From: Marinobacter sediminum | GTDB taxonomy: Bacteria; Pseudomonadota; Gammaproteobacteria; Pseudomonadales; Oleiphilaceae | Length of the DNA: 64,000 nt | Direction: 5' to 3' | Assembly: GCF_023657445.1 (NCBI RefSeq) | Contig: NZ_JAGTWY010000001.1 | Location: 3,100,001-3,164,000, forward strand | Part shown: positions 1 through 8,316 of the stretch, piece after piece | How the letters are laid out: every line of letters begins with the position of its first letter | Numbering within the stretch: position 1 is the stretch's first letter | The notes under the pieces: model-generated | What the model saw: only the letters and a program-made list of their open reading frames with translations | Told to the model about the DNA's origin: nothing | Database searches by the model: none | Made by a program: the position numbers and the translations under genes

Positions 1-156
1 GTGCTGGGGCAGTCAATTCGAACCATTGCCGCCCTGGTCTTTTCCCGAATTTGGGTTCCGGTCGGAAATACCGGTCGCGCAAATGTCAGCGCGTTTGCAC
101 CCATGCCGGTGCCCGAAGGCTTGGCAGAGGTGCTGGGTAAAACACGCGATCAGTAG
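1..156 (+). CDS. C-terminal fragment of an unidentified protein
   Basis: An open frame enters from the left edge and ends at TAG 154-156, leaving 51 residues. The visible part has a hydrophobic stretch (IRTIAALVFSRIWVPVG) followed by a proline-rich tail ending KTRDQ, which suggests the last membrane segment and short tail of a membrane protein. I do not recognise the family. It lies on the same strand as the metal exporter downstream, but a MerR-type promoter in the 106-base gap makes the exporter a separate transcription unit. Coding status is likely but rests only on the open frame and the sensible stop. Confidence 0.45.
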   Translation: MLGQSIRTIAALVFSRIWVPVGNTGRANVSAFAPMPVPEGLAEVLGKTRDQ

Positions 157-193
157 GGTTACGCTCAGCGTACCGCAAATCAGTGGCAAGCCC

Positions 194-226
194 TTGACCC
201 TGTAGTTGCTAAAGGGTTCATAGCTA
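194..226 (+). promoter_or_regulatory. MerR-family (CadR/PbrR/ZntR-type) operator-promoter
   Basis: A TTGACC -35 box (194-199) overlaps a dyad whose arms read ACCCT at 197-201 and AGGGT at 213-217, followed by a weak -10 around 219-226. The long -35/-10 spacing and the ACCCT...AGGGT dyad are hallmarks of promoters activated by metal-sensing MerR proteins. The gene behind it is a cation diffusion facilitator, which fits. The regulator itself is not in the window. Confidence 0.65.
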
Positions 227-262
227 CGCCAGCATCGTTGTTGATCATTGATAGAGGCAAAA

Positions 263-1162
263 ATGCACGATCACAGTCACGACCACAGCCATCATTTCGA
301 CACCCATAACCGCTCCTTTGCGATTGCTGTGTTCCTCAACATCCTGTTTGTCGTCATCGAAGCAGTGTACGGGGTTATATCCGGCTCGCTGGCGCTGCTT
401 GCTGATGCCGGCCACAATCTCAGCGATGTTATGGGGTTGATCATGGCCTGGGCAGCCAGTTGGCTGGCCAGCAAAGCGGCAACCAACGCAAAGACCTATG
501 GCCTGAAGAAAACCACGATTCTGGCGGCCCTGTTTAACGCTCTGATTCTGATCGCCGCTGTCGGTGGTATTACCTGGGAAGCCATTCAGCGCCTGACAGA
601 TCCTGCCGACGTCGCCGGGCTGACCGTGGTGATCGTGGCTGGCATTGGGGTACTGATTAACGGCGCAACCATGATGCTCTTTCTCAAAGGGCAGAAAGGG
701 GACATCAATATCCGGGGCGCTTTCTTGCATATGGCCGCAGATACCGCAGTGTCGGTCGGCGTCGTGATCTCCGGCACGATATTGATGTTCACCAACCTGA
801 CCTGGATAGATCCAATTGTGAGTCTCGTTATTGCCGTTGTGATCTTTGTGGGCACCTGGCAGTTGCTGAAAGACTCCGTCAACCTAGCGGTAGATGCCGT
901 CCCCAAAGGGATTGATCCTTCGGCTGTCCATGAACGTCTTGAAAGCTTGCCAGGAGTAATATCGGCCCATCACCTCCACATCTGGGCTCTGAGTACCACC
1001 GAAAACGCGCTAACCGTTCACCTGGTGAAACCCGACCCCGAGAGTGACGACCAAGTGATCAGTGAGGCCGCTGAAATGCTGAATCAGCACTTTGGCATCC
1101 AGCATACGACTGTTCAGTGGGAGCGTCGTGAGGGCCAGTGCCCAAATACATTGTTTTGCTGA
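263..1162 (+). CDS. Cation diffusion facilitator metal exporter (CzcD/ZitB-like)
   Basis: An inner-membrane metal/proton antiporter of 299 residues, the usual size for the family. It has a histidine-rich N-terminus (HDHSHDHSHH) and about six membrane segments. The metal-site motif HNLSD lies in segment 2 (H51, D55), a second HMAAD motif lies in segment 5, and the cytoplasmic C-terminal domain carries HHLHIWALS. Zn, Cd, Co or Pb are likely substrates; the exact metal cannot be read from sequence. The ATG at 263 is preferred over TTG 248 because AGAGG sits just upstream and the histidine-rich start matches relatives. The protein ends in a cysteine pair (GQCPNTLFC) that might bind metal. Expression is probably metal-inducible through the MerR-type promoter at 194-226. 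Confidence 0.9.
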   Translation: MHDHSHDHSHHFDTHNRSFAIAVFLNILFVVIEAVYGVISGSLALLADAGHNLSDVMGLIMAWAASWLASKAATNAKTYGLKKTTILAALFNALILIAAVGGITWEAIQRLTDPADVAGLTVVIVAGIGVLINGATMMLFLKGQKGDINIRGAFLHMAADTAVSVGVVISGTILMFTNLTWIDPIVSLVIAVVIFVGTWQLLKDSVNLAVDAVPKGIDPSAVHERLESLPGVISAHHLHIWALSTTENALTVHLVKPDPESDDQVISEAAEMLNQHFGIQHTTVQWERREGQCPNTLFC

Positions 1163-1322
1163 ATGTTGAAAAAAGGTGGCGCACGCTTGGTGGCAGCCGC
1201 TGCATCTAGGGCAGCCTAATGAACGCCCTCCTCTTTTCCTAATCATGAGATTCGGAAAGGGCACGCTCTCTCATGTCAGATAATTCGTTTTTATTCAAAT
1301 AAACGTAATGCATAGTAATAAC

Positions 1323-1379
1323 TTATAACGCCGAAAGCAGCGGTGCGTCTTACCGGGCCGCTGACCTGACTTGTTATTT
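1323..1379 (-). repeat. Integron attC-like recombination site 1
   Basis: Read on the minus strand, this 57-base element starts with the core AAATAAC and ends with GTTATAA. Inside are the complementary arms CAGCGG and CCGCTG around a variable centre. Length, symmetry and the terminal GCGTTATAA match attC (59-base element) architecture. The TAA stop of the membrane-protein gene 1374-1790 lies inside the first core, as is typical of gene cassettes. No integron integrase is visible in the window. Confidence 0.6.
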
Positions 1380-1790
1380 ATGGTTTTGATTGGAGCAAGT
1401 CGCCACATACCAGTAAGCTGAAAATATCCCATAAATGAAGTTCAAGGTGATCACAACCATTGGCATAGCGATGCCAAACTCCAAACCCAGTACACCCTTG
1501 TTCATTGAAGGAAAAACAACAAGCAGCACCATTGCTGAAGGAAAGATACTAGCCGCCATGCCACGTAATATGGTGCGATCTTTCCAAACGGGTATTAGTA
1601 ATAGCAGCATCCACAACCCACCCCAGATCATTCGCTGATACAACCAAGGTGCGGTGAAATCTGGTTTCATTGAAATACCAATAAGGTCTGATAACCCTAC
1701 CTTTCCCATAAACCAGATATTGAAGCTGTCCAAAAGCCCGCCTAAGGCTCCGCCTGTAAACGCCCCACTTATGTTACGAACGTATTTCAT
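1374..1790 (-). CDS. Cassette-borne multi-pass membrane protein, unknown function
   Basis: A 138-residue protein with about four hydrophobic segments: near the start (GAFTGGALGGLLDSF), at WGGLWMLLLLIPVW, at SAMVLLVVF and at MPMVVITLNFIYGIF. I do not recognise the family. The start at 1790 is chosen because GGAGAG precedes ATG at a good distance; an upstream in-frame extension to 1859 has no such site. The stop codon falls inside the attC-like site at 1323-1379, and a second attC-like site lies upstream at 2246-2328, so this looks like an integron gene cassette, with an unusually long 5' leader (1791-2245). Confidence 0.65.
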   Translation of the reverse strand: MKYVRNISGAFTGGALGGLLDSFNIWFMGKVGLSDLIGISMKPDFTAPWLYQRMIWGGLWMLLLLIPVWKDRTILRGMAASIFPSAMVLLVVFPSMNKGVLGLEFGIAMPMVVITLNFIYGIFSAYWYVATCSNQNHK

Positions 1791-2245
1791 TAAGCTCTCC
1801 GGGCTTTGTGCGATTCGAGGCAACCCCCAAAGTAATAGCTTATTAGTTTGGACTCGCACTAAACCCAGTCGGTTCTTTCAATCTAGAACCAAATCACAGT
1901 GCGAATTTCTATTCCATTTCAAAGGGATACTAGCTGCCTTTCCACGATTCTGCGAACTCGGGCTTTGTCAAAAGTGTGCGCGCGGCTTTTCTGTGCAAAT
2001 TAAACCGCAAGCATTCTGCGGATTTCAGGTGTTTTCCATTATATGCCCATAAATTCAACAGACATCTTTACCGGCCAAAAGCCCTCACAGAAGCTCATGT
2101 TTAAACCAATTCCTCAGCTCCAGAAAGGATGTTCTTTAGGCTTGAGCCAGGAAAACTGGCTTGGACTCAGTGCGATGCCAATGTTCGCTTTTGTTTAGGA
2201 GATTAGGGAGATCGGCCTGGTCGCAAAGCGGACATTCAGATTTAG
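1791..2245. other. Gene-free cassette leader with degenerate repeat
   Basis: About 455 bases without a convincing gene between the cassette membrane protein and attC-like site 2. It contains an imperfect inverted repeat (aatgttcgcttt at 2180-2191, aaagcggacatt at 2225-2236; 11 of 12 positions pair). Short open frames occur on the plus strand but lack ribosome sites and plausible composition. Confidence 0.5.
2179..2236. repeat. REP-like inverted repeat containing a 19-base dispersed repeat
   Basis: The 19-mer CAATGTTCGCTTTTGTTTA at 2179-2197 recurs identically at 4085-4103 in the same orientation. At the first locus, AATGTTCGCTTT (2180-2191) pairs with AAAGCGGACATT (2225-2236) with one mismatch. 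The pair resembles short palindromic intergenic repeats of the AATGTCCGCTTT type that I recall from other marine gammaproteobacteria; that link is from memory. Confidence 0.5.
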
Positions 2246-2328
2246 GGATAACGCCGCTCAGCACGCGGTTACAGAATGGAGGCGAAGCCACAATGCAGTA
2301 GCCGTCGCCGTGGCTGGCATGGTTATAT
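2246..2328 (-). repeat. Integron attC-like recombination site 2
   Basis: On the minus strand the element runs from core ATATAAC (2322-2328) to GTTATCC (2246-2252). Near each core are complementary stretches (GCCAGCCACGG and CCGCGTGCTGAGC) that pair apart from a few unpaired bases, a feature of attC stems. At 83 bases it is longer and less regular than site 1. The stop of a small minus-strand frame (2323-2460) lies inside its first core, repeating the arrangement at site 1. Confidence 0.45.
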
Positions 2329-2460
2329 CTTTGCGCCAGCCTTGACTATAGTAACTTGGTCAACAGCAACTATGAGCTCCCCGCCATCCCCAATCGCAAC
2401 AACGTTGCACTGGCAGACAGCTTGGTTCTTTCTCGACGAAATGCCTGTTGCCTTGGCCAC
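2323..2460 (-). CDS. Small cassette-style reading frame, unknown
   Basis: A 45-residue frame from GTG 2460 to TAA 2323, ending in the first core of attC-like site 2. The translated tail (GDGGELIVAVDQVTIVKAG) has the look of real beta-strand protein rather than random sequence. There is no strong ribosome site, and an in-frame stop lies upstream, so it may be the remnant of a longer cassette gene. No family recognised. Confidence 0.3.
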   Translation of the reverse strand: MAKATGISSRKNQAVCQCNVVAIGDGGELIVAVDQVTIVKAGAKI

Positions 2461-2654
2461 TAGTTTTTGCCAATAGCAGGACGCAGATAATTAATCTTGT
2501 ATTCGGAGGTAGGGTTCCGACAGCCGAGACTCACCGCAAACCCTATTAACCCGCGTTTTGGACAAATTAGGTCTATTGTTGTTGGAATGAGCAAAGGTTT
2601 TAAGGGCACATTAAAGGTCTCGCCGGACCTCTCATATCTTGCAGGGAAAGCGCT

Positions 2655-3980
2655 ATGTTTCCGACTTCATTGAGAAATTCCACCGTAATTGTTATCGCTA
2701 CGATCTGGCTGGCAAGTTCAGCTCTCGCTGACACAACCCCCTCCATCGACTGGAAGTCGTTACCGGTTGAAGAGATTACGCTGTTCTACCCTGGGCAATC
2801 GAGTTTTCAGTGGCTGCACAGCCAGGAACACCCCGGTGCGCGTAAGGTGGGACGTGGCACCGGCTGCACGCGGTGCCACAATGGCGACGAACAGAGCATG
2901 GGTAAAGATATCGTCTCAGGTGGCCAGCTGGAACCCAATCCCATCGAAGGCAAGAAAGGGTCACTGCGATTGGCTATCCAGGCGGCCCACGATGAGGAAA
3001 ACCTGTACCTCCGATTCAACTGGCGGACGCAAGCCGATCGGCCCGGCATAATGCACAACTATATGCGTTACGATGGTCAGGCATGGGCGTTCTATGGCGG
3101 TCCGCGGTCTGCGAAGCGTGTTCGTCAGGGACAGGAACCGCCCCTGTACGAAGACCGTCTTGCGGTCATGATCGACGATGGTGATGTGCAACGTTTTGCC
3201 GAACAGGGGTGCTGGCTCAGCTGCCACAACGGCATGCGGGACATGCCGGGCGAACCTACAACCGAAACGGTCCGTTCTCACCCGTATCTGGGCGACGGTG
3301 GTCTGGGTCGGAAGGACGTGCGCAAATATATTCCGGTTTCGCGTACCGACGCATCCGCAAGCTGGGACAAGGTCAAGCCAGCGGAGGTTCTGGCGCAGAT
3401 CAAGGAACGAGGAGTGTTTCTGGAACTAATGCAGTGGCGAGCGGCCCGTAGCAACCCGGTTGACATGGCAGACGATGGCTATGTGCTCGGATACCGCCTT
3501 TTTGACGAAGGCCAAAACCCGTTCTCCTGGAACGTTGATCGCGACTCCATGATCCCCAAATACATGTTTGATCCCGAGAAAGTGGGCAGGAAATCTCTCA
3601 CCATAGCGGACATCGAGAGTGTCCCGAAGCCAGCGGCCCTGATCCGCGAGGAAAACGCTACCCTGTATGACCCCGACGCCGACTGGCGGGAGGGCGACGT
3701 ACTTCCTGGCCGGCTTCTGAGTCGCGTCGACGCTCGCGGGTCGGCGGCGGACAATACGCGGATTAGAGGCAAGTGGGAGGACGGCAACTGGGTTGTGACC
3801 TGGATCAGGCCGCTGGACACTGGCAATAGCGACGACATCGCCCTGGAGCGCGGCAACACCTACACCTTCGGCTTTGCCATACATGACGACAACGTCACAA
3901 CGCGTTTCCACTTCGTGTCATTCCCGGTTTCCGTTGGGATAGGCCGAGGCGGAGATATTACAGCCGTCAGTCTGGAATAA
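2655..3980 (+). CDS. Periplasmic haem protein, ethylbenzene dehydrogenase gamma-like
   Basis: A 441-residue exported protein. Residues 1-25 form a signal peptide ending SSALA. A c-type haem motif CTRCH follows at residues 71-75. The rest matches the haem-binding domain seen in the gamma subunit of ethylbenzene dehydrogenase and related DMSO-reductase-family enzymes (the stretches LRLAIQAAHDEENLYLRF and EDRLAVMIDD are typical). A second site reads CWLSCH (C186, C190, H191), a CX3CH spacing rather than CX2CH. No molybdenum catalytic or iron-sulphur subunit lies nearby, so it is probably an electron-transfer protein of unknown partner. An AGGGAAA site precedes the ATG. The surrounding short repeats (2179, 4085) flank the gene. 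Confidence 0.8.
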   Translation: MFPTSLRNSTVIVIATIWLASSALADTTPSIDWKSLPVEEITLFYPGQSSFQWLHSQEHPGARKVGRGTGCTRCHNGDEQSMGKDIVSGGQLEPNPIEGKKGSLRLAIQAAHDEENLYLRFNWRTQADRPGIMHNYMRYDGQAWAFYGGPRSAKRVRQGQEPPLYEDRLAVMIDDGDVQRFAEQGCWLSCHNGMRDMPGEPTTETVRSHPYLGDGGLGRKDVRKYIPVSRTDASASWDKVKPAEVLAQIKERGVFLELMQWRAARSNPVDMADDGYVLGYRLFDEGQNPFSWNVDRDSMIPKYMFDPEKVGRKSLTIADIESVPKPAALIREENATLYDPDADWREGDVLPGRLLSRVDARGSAADNTRIRGKWEDGNWVVTWIRPLDTGNSDDIALERGNTYTFGFAIHDDNVTTRFHFVSFPVSVGIGRGGDITAVSLE

Positions 3981-4084
3981 CCTTTGTGTGCGGACAGACA
4001 CGGTGCTGTCCCCCGCTCTATTTTCAGTGTTCCTGGCAGTTACTCACGCCCATGTCGTTTTGGTCGTAGTTGGATGAGAGGCAT

Positions 4085-4103
4085 CAATGTTCGCTTTTGT
4101 TTA
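4085..4103 (+). repeat. Second copy of the 19-base dispersed repeat
   Basis: CAATGTTCGCTTTTGTTTA, identical to 2179-2197. The two copies bracket the haem-protein gene in direct orientation. This copy lacks the facing arm present at the first locus. Confidence 0.55.
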
Positions 4104-4162
4104 AAAGTGAATTTCCTGGAACTCCGCGAATGTTCATCTTCGACCTTTTTCGATCGCGCTTT

Positions 4163-4876
4163 TCATCCCCTCCTTGAACCCGAACGGCGCTTCCGTTTTA
4201 GCGTAAATTTCTGAGTCTTTGGGGCTGGAGGAAGTTGTTTTACTCGCTTCTTCCCCGACTTACGGACTGGTGTCGGCTCTCTGTCTCTGGCTAGGGCCAA
4301 GTTGGCAAAGCAGGACATCAGGACAGGCCTTGCAAAGCTGTCCAGCATTGAGAGCTCAAAGACGTCCTCGCGGGTTTCTCGGATGTGAGCCGGAAGATGG
4401 GCCTGAATCGATATCTTTTTACCGTATCGAGTAAGTGAGGACTTTCTCAGGTATAAATTTGTTTCAACACCATCTTTAATTAAATGTAAGCGCGAGAAAA
4501 ACTTGTCAATTTCCGAGACATACCGAAGTTGGACGGGCCGCCAACCTTGATCTTCCCATGCGGAACGTTCTTCATGGAGGCTTAGTTTTGCAACCGATAG
4601 CTTCGCTGGAATACTCGTGGAATCCGTACACGGATGTTTTGGCCAGGGCGGCCCAAGTTCGTCAAAAAATACTCGTCCGCCATCTGGAGATTTATAGAAA
4701 AATACAAGGGCGCCACACACTGGGCAAGAAGCATTGGGAAGCGTGAAGCTCTCTTTCGACAGATCCAGTGGCGGCACCCACTGATTATAGTCCGAGCCAA
4801 ATTGGCGCTTACCAGCATGGCCCTTACCGCCCCATCCACATTGACATTCAGGTGGATGGTTCCATGCATTACACAT
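4163..4876 (-). CDS. Zinc-ribbon protein at the end of the restriction operon
   Basis: A 237-residue cytoplasmic protein with two cysteine clusters that look zinc-binding: CNAWNHPPECQCGWGG at the N-terminus and CPVCGALVFFYKS near residues 50-62, the latter followed by a conserved-looking GGRVFFDELGPPWPKHPC. The C-terminal 40 residues are strongly basic (RKSGKKRVKQ, LKRKRRSGSRRG) and may bind nucleic acid. I recall this layout from unnamed proteins in defence islands but know no function. It starts 30 bases after the hsdR stop with a good AGGAG site, so it is probably the last gene of the hsd operon. Confidence 0.7.
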   Translation of the reverse strand: MCNAWNHPPECQCGWGGKGHAGKRQFGSDYNQWVPPLDLSKESFTLPNASCPVCGALVFFYKSPDGGRVFFDELGPPWPKHPCTDSTSIPAKLSVAKLSLHEERSAWEDQGWRPVQLRYVSEIDKFFSRLHLIKDGVETNLYLRKSSLTRYGKKISIQAHLPAHIRETREDVFELSMLDSFARPVLMSCFANLALARDREPTPVRKSGKKRVKQLPPAPKTQKFTLKRKRRSGSRRG

Positions 4877-4906
4877 GTTTGCGCTCCTGAAAATTCCCGG
4901 ACAGTC

Positions 4907-7900
4907 CTAACCCGCCGCCGCGTCGCCAGAGACTGGCTTCGTCCGATCCAGCGCATCAAAGATTCCGTCAATCACCCGATCTTTCCCGGCGAACAGTTCT
5001 TCTGGCCCCCCAGCATGAATTGACGAAAAAGGCGGTTCGTAGAGTGCGGAGGGCTCTATCACTCCCCGCGATGCGAGCTGTTCAATGAGGGTTTCAACGA
5101 AACGGATTTGGGGCGCCGTCAGACTGGTATCCGAAATATATTTCCCAAATGCCTCCTTCGCCGCTGCCTCATCCATGCCTACGAGGCTGCGGACGAAATA
5201 AGGGAGCGAGGGCGCGCCTGAACGCTCCAGCAATCCAGACAACAATGACTTGCCATCATCCTCACCCAGATCGATGAGCATCTGTTCAAGGGCTTCTAAG
5301 TCCTGCTCAGTCAGCGGGCGATTTTTCCGCAGGCGCTGAATCACGATGTTGTCAAGGTGGCTACGAAGATAATCCTTCACCTTTTTTTCGAACTGAACGC
5401 TGGTCATCTTGGGGATATCCACGACCGGGTCGTCTCGTACGCCGATGATTTCGTCCTGAAAATCCGTGTAGACGATCTTGCGTTCTTTCTTGTCGAGGAA
5501 CGCGGTGAGGCCCCGCAGACGAAGGCGAAGATCCTCCAGTGTCGGAACGTCCATGCCCTCCCAAAACTCGGGACTTTGCACCGCCTGAATGAAATCGAGC
5601 TGGTTCTTCACTGCTGGAATGCCCGTTTTCTCTTCCAGCTTCATCGCGATTTCAATCACCTTGTTGCGGTTGCTTTCAAACGTCGACGCGTCTGAATTCA
5701 GCAGTGCGGTCTGCATGCGCAACACAGTGAGATCGAACATTCTCGAACGGATGTCATCGCTATCCAGCTCTGATGGTAGTCCCGCAACGTCGTTTGCCAG
5801 AACCATCTGATCCTCATCGCTCAGTTCGGACCAGGCATCTGCATCCTTAAAACGCTCAACAACCTGCTGCTTCATGCGAACAATGAAGTTTTCCGTGTTC
5901 ATGGCGCTCACTTCACCGTGCAAATCCTGAATGAGGTGCCCGGTGACGGCCTGTTCAGGATCAAACTCTTCAGCCTCCTGAAGCTGCTTCAGCAACTGAA
6001 CACGGGCGCGGAAGAGTCGAATTCCTAATGAGGGAGTGTTGCCCGCTTCGATGCCCTGAGGGTTCTCCCGGAAGAAGTCGAAGTTGTAGCAAAAATCGAA
6101 TATCCGAAAGTCCTGCTTGTCTTGGTCGGGCCCATAAAGGTCCGGGCATAGGCGTGTGCCTCGCCCGATCATTTGCCAGAATTTGATCTTGGAGTACACG
6201 GGTTTGAAGAACACCAGATTCACCACTTCGGGCACGTCGATGCCGGTGTCCAGCATGTCGACGGAAATGGCAATGTGAGGTGGCTTGTCCTTCTGCGAGA
6301 AGTCGTCAATCAGGCTCTGGGCATACTTGCCTTTGTGGGAGATCACCCGCGCGAACTGGCCCGCATGCTTTGGGTAATGGTGATTGAAGCGCTTTTCGAT
6401 AAATTCTGCGTGTTCCTGGTTACGTGCAAAGATGATCGTTTTACCGAGGCGGTCACCACCTTCTACCCGATGGCCATGCTCCATCAGGTGCTGCAACCCT
6501 TTATCGACAGTGTCCTTGTTGAACAACCAGTTGTTGAGCGCAGACGCATTGACCCGCTCGGGGATGTCGGACCCGTCTTCAGCGTCGCCCCACTCCAACT
6601 CTTCCCACTGAGCTTTTTCTTCATCACTCAATGAGTCGTAATCGATGCCCTCTCTGGGGAACCGAAGATCAACCTGTTGAACCCGAGGTGGCACCAGAAA
6701 GCCATCGCTGACCGCCTTGTCCAGCTCATAGGCGTCAGTCGGCACGCCCTGCTCCAGATCGAACAGGTCATAGGTGTTTTTATCCACCTGTTCGCGCGGC
6801 GTAGCGGTAAGGCCGAACAGCATAGAATCAAAATACTGGAAGATCGCTTTATAGCGCTGGTAGACCGAGCGATGGGCTTCATCAATCACAATCAGGTCGA
6901 AATGACCGACCCCAAACCTCGCCTCGTCCGTATCGCTACCGCGATTGGCATCAATCAGCCCCATCATCGTGGGATAGGTGCACACGTACACCCGGCCTTC
7001 CGTGTCCTTCTCGGTAACTAGGTTCACTGGGCTGGATTCCGGCAGATGCGCTTTGAATGCATTCACCGCCTGATTCACCAGCGACACCCGGTCAGCCAGA
7101 AACAGAACCCGTTTGACCCAGTTGGCACGCTGTAATACATCTGCCAGCGCGATAGCCGTTCGGGTCTTGCCGGTACCGGTCGCCATTACCAGAAGCGCCT
7201 TCCGCTGGGCGTTTTTGAGTTGCTCGAAAATGCTGCCGATGGCCCGTTTCTGGTAATAGCGCTCGACAATATCGGTATTGATAGCCGCCACATCCAGCGG
7301 CTTGCGACTCTCGCGGCGACGAATCAGCCGGGTGAGTTCGTCTTTTTTGTAGAAACCTGCCACCTCGCGAGGAGGATAGACCTTGTCATCCCATAGCCAA
7401 GTGTCGTACCCGTTGGTGTAGAAAATCAGCGGGCGTTGGCCATGCATCTGCTCCAGGCAATCCGCATAGAGCTTGGCCTGCTGCTGGCCCGCGGTGGCAT
7501 CCACCGTGGTCTTCTTAGCTTCCACCACCGCCAGCGGCTTGCCGTCATCATCCCAGAGCACATAGTCCACATAACCAATGCCCTTGTTGTTGGGCATACC
7601 GGTGACTTCGTATTCCCGGTCGCGTTTCTGTTCAAGCGGCCAGCCGGCGCGGTGCAGCTCCAGGTCAATCAGGTAACGGCGGGTGTCGGCTTCCGAGTAA
7701 TCGTGGGTATCCGGCTCCTGCTCCCGCATTTCGCGCAGTTCCGCCAACTCTTCTCGAAGTGCCTGAAGCTCTTCATCCAACGCATCCCGCTCTTTCTGTT
7801 GCTTAAGCGCAGCTTCATGATGGGCAGCGAGCTTTTCTTCCAGCGCTTTCAGTTCTGTGCGGGGAACGACCTGAGATTTGTCCAGTGGCCGCGGCACACG

Positions 7901-8311
7901 GTCATCGCGCCAGGCAGCGCCTTCGCGGGGTGCCGACGGCGTGTAAGTTCGCACCAGCCAATAGCAGACATGATGCAGTTCTTTCACCACCTGCATGGCG
8001 TGCTGGGTTTCGATGGGCTTGGTCTGGTGGACGGCGATGTTTCCCACCTTCTGTATTACCCGCGCCTTTTGAAACACTGCCTCCGGCAGCAGGTTCATAA
8101 AGGTGGGCTCATGCAGCAGCGCGCCGAGCTTATTGTCATAAGGCATGCGAAGGCTGGCATCATGGCGATAAAGCCAGTGCACAGCCGCTTCCAGCGCAAA
8201 ACGGGCATGGAAACAGGCGGCGCGGGGATCACCCAGAATATGGCCTTCCGCCAGCGTGGCAGCCTGACTCAGTTCGTTGAAGTCCTTGGGCAGGAAAGCG
8301 AAATTGGTCAT
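4907..8311 (-). CDS. hsdR: Type I restriction enzyme, R (endonuclease/translocase) subunit
   Basis: A 1134-residue motor and nuclease subunit, close to the roughly 1170 residues of the EcoKI protein. Order of parts: an N-terminal DUF4145-like helical domain (residues 1-130), a coiled coil (about 150-200), a PD-(D/E)XK nuclease core (YVDYVLWDDDG then VVEAKK), then superfamily 2 helicase motifs: Walker A ATGTGKT, DEAH in VIDEAHRS, LTATPRE, and IGRGTRLCPD. It cleaves DNA after ATP-driven translocation when HsdMS finds unmethylated targets. It begins 5 bases after hsdS ends, in an operon with hsdM and hsdS. All motifs needed for activity are intact. Confidence 0.96.
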   Translation of the reverse strand: MTNFAFLPKDFNELSQAATLAEGHILGDPRAACFHARFALEAAVHWLYRHDASLRMPYDNKLGALLHEPTFMNLLPEAVFQKARVIQKVGNIAVHQTKPIETQHAMQVVKELHHVCYWLVRTYTPSAPREGAAWRDDRVPRPLDKSQVVPRTELKALEEKLAAHHEAALKQQKERDALDEELQALREELAELREMREQEPDTHDYSEADTRRYLIDLELHRAGWPLEQKRDREYEVTGMPNNKGIGYVDYVLWDDDGKPLAVVEAKKTTVDATAGQQQAKLYADCLEQMHGQRPLIFYTNGYDTWLWDDKVYPPREVAGFYKKDELTRLIRRRESRKPLDVAAINTDIVERYYQKRAIGSIFEQLKNAQRKALLVMATGTGKTRTAIALADVLQRANWVKRVLFLADRVSLVNQAVNAFKAHLPESSPVNLVTEKDTEGRVYVCTYPTMMGLIDANRGSDTDEARFGVGHFDLIVIDEAHRSVYQRYKAIFQYFDSMLFGLTATPREQVDKNTYDLFDLEQGVPTDAYELDKAVSDGFLVPPRVQQVDLRFPREGIDYDSLSDEEKAQWEELEWGDAEDGSDIPERVNASALNNWLFNKDTVDKGLQHLMEHGHRVEGGDRLGKTIIFARNQEHAEFIEKRFNHHYPKHAGQFARVISHKGKYAQSLIDDFSQKDKPPHIAISVDMLDTGIDVPEVVNLVFFKPVYSKIKFWQMIGRGTRLCPDLYGPDQDKQDFRIFDFCYNFDFFRENPQGIEAGNTPSLGIRLFRARVQLLKQLQEAEEFDPEQAVTGHLIQDLHGEVSAMNTENFIVRMKQQVVERFKDADAWSELSDEDQMVLANDVAGLPSELDSDDIRSRMFDLTVLRMQTALLNSDASTFESNRNKVIEIAMKLEEKTGIPAVKNQLDFIQAVQSPEFWEGMDVPTLEDLRLRLRGLTAFLDKKERKIVYTDFQDEIIGVRDDPVVDIPKMTSVQFEKKVKDYLRSHLDNIVIQRLRKNRPLTEQDLEALEQMLIDLGEDDGKSLLSGLLERSGAPSLPYFVRSLVGMDEAAAKEAFGKYISDTSLTAPQIRFVETLIEQLASRGVIEPSALYEPPFSSIHAGGPEELFAGKDRVIDGIFDALDRTKPVSGDAAAG

Positions 8312-8316
8312 GCTGA

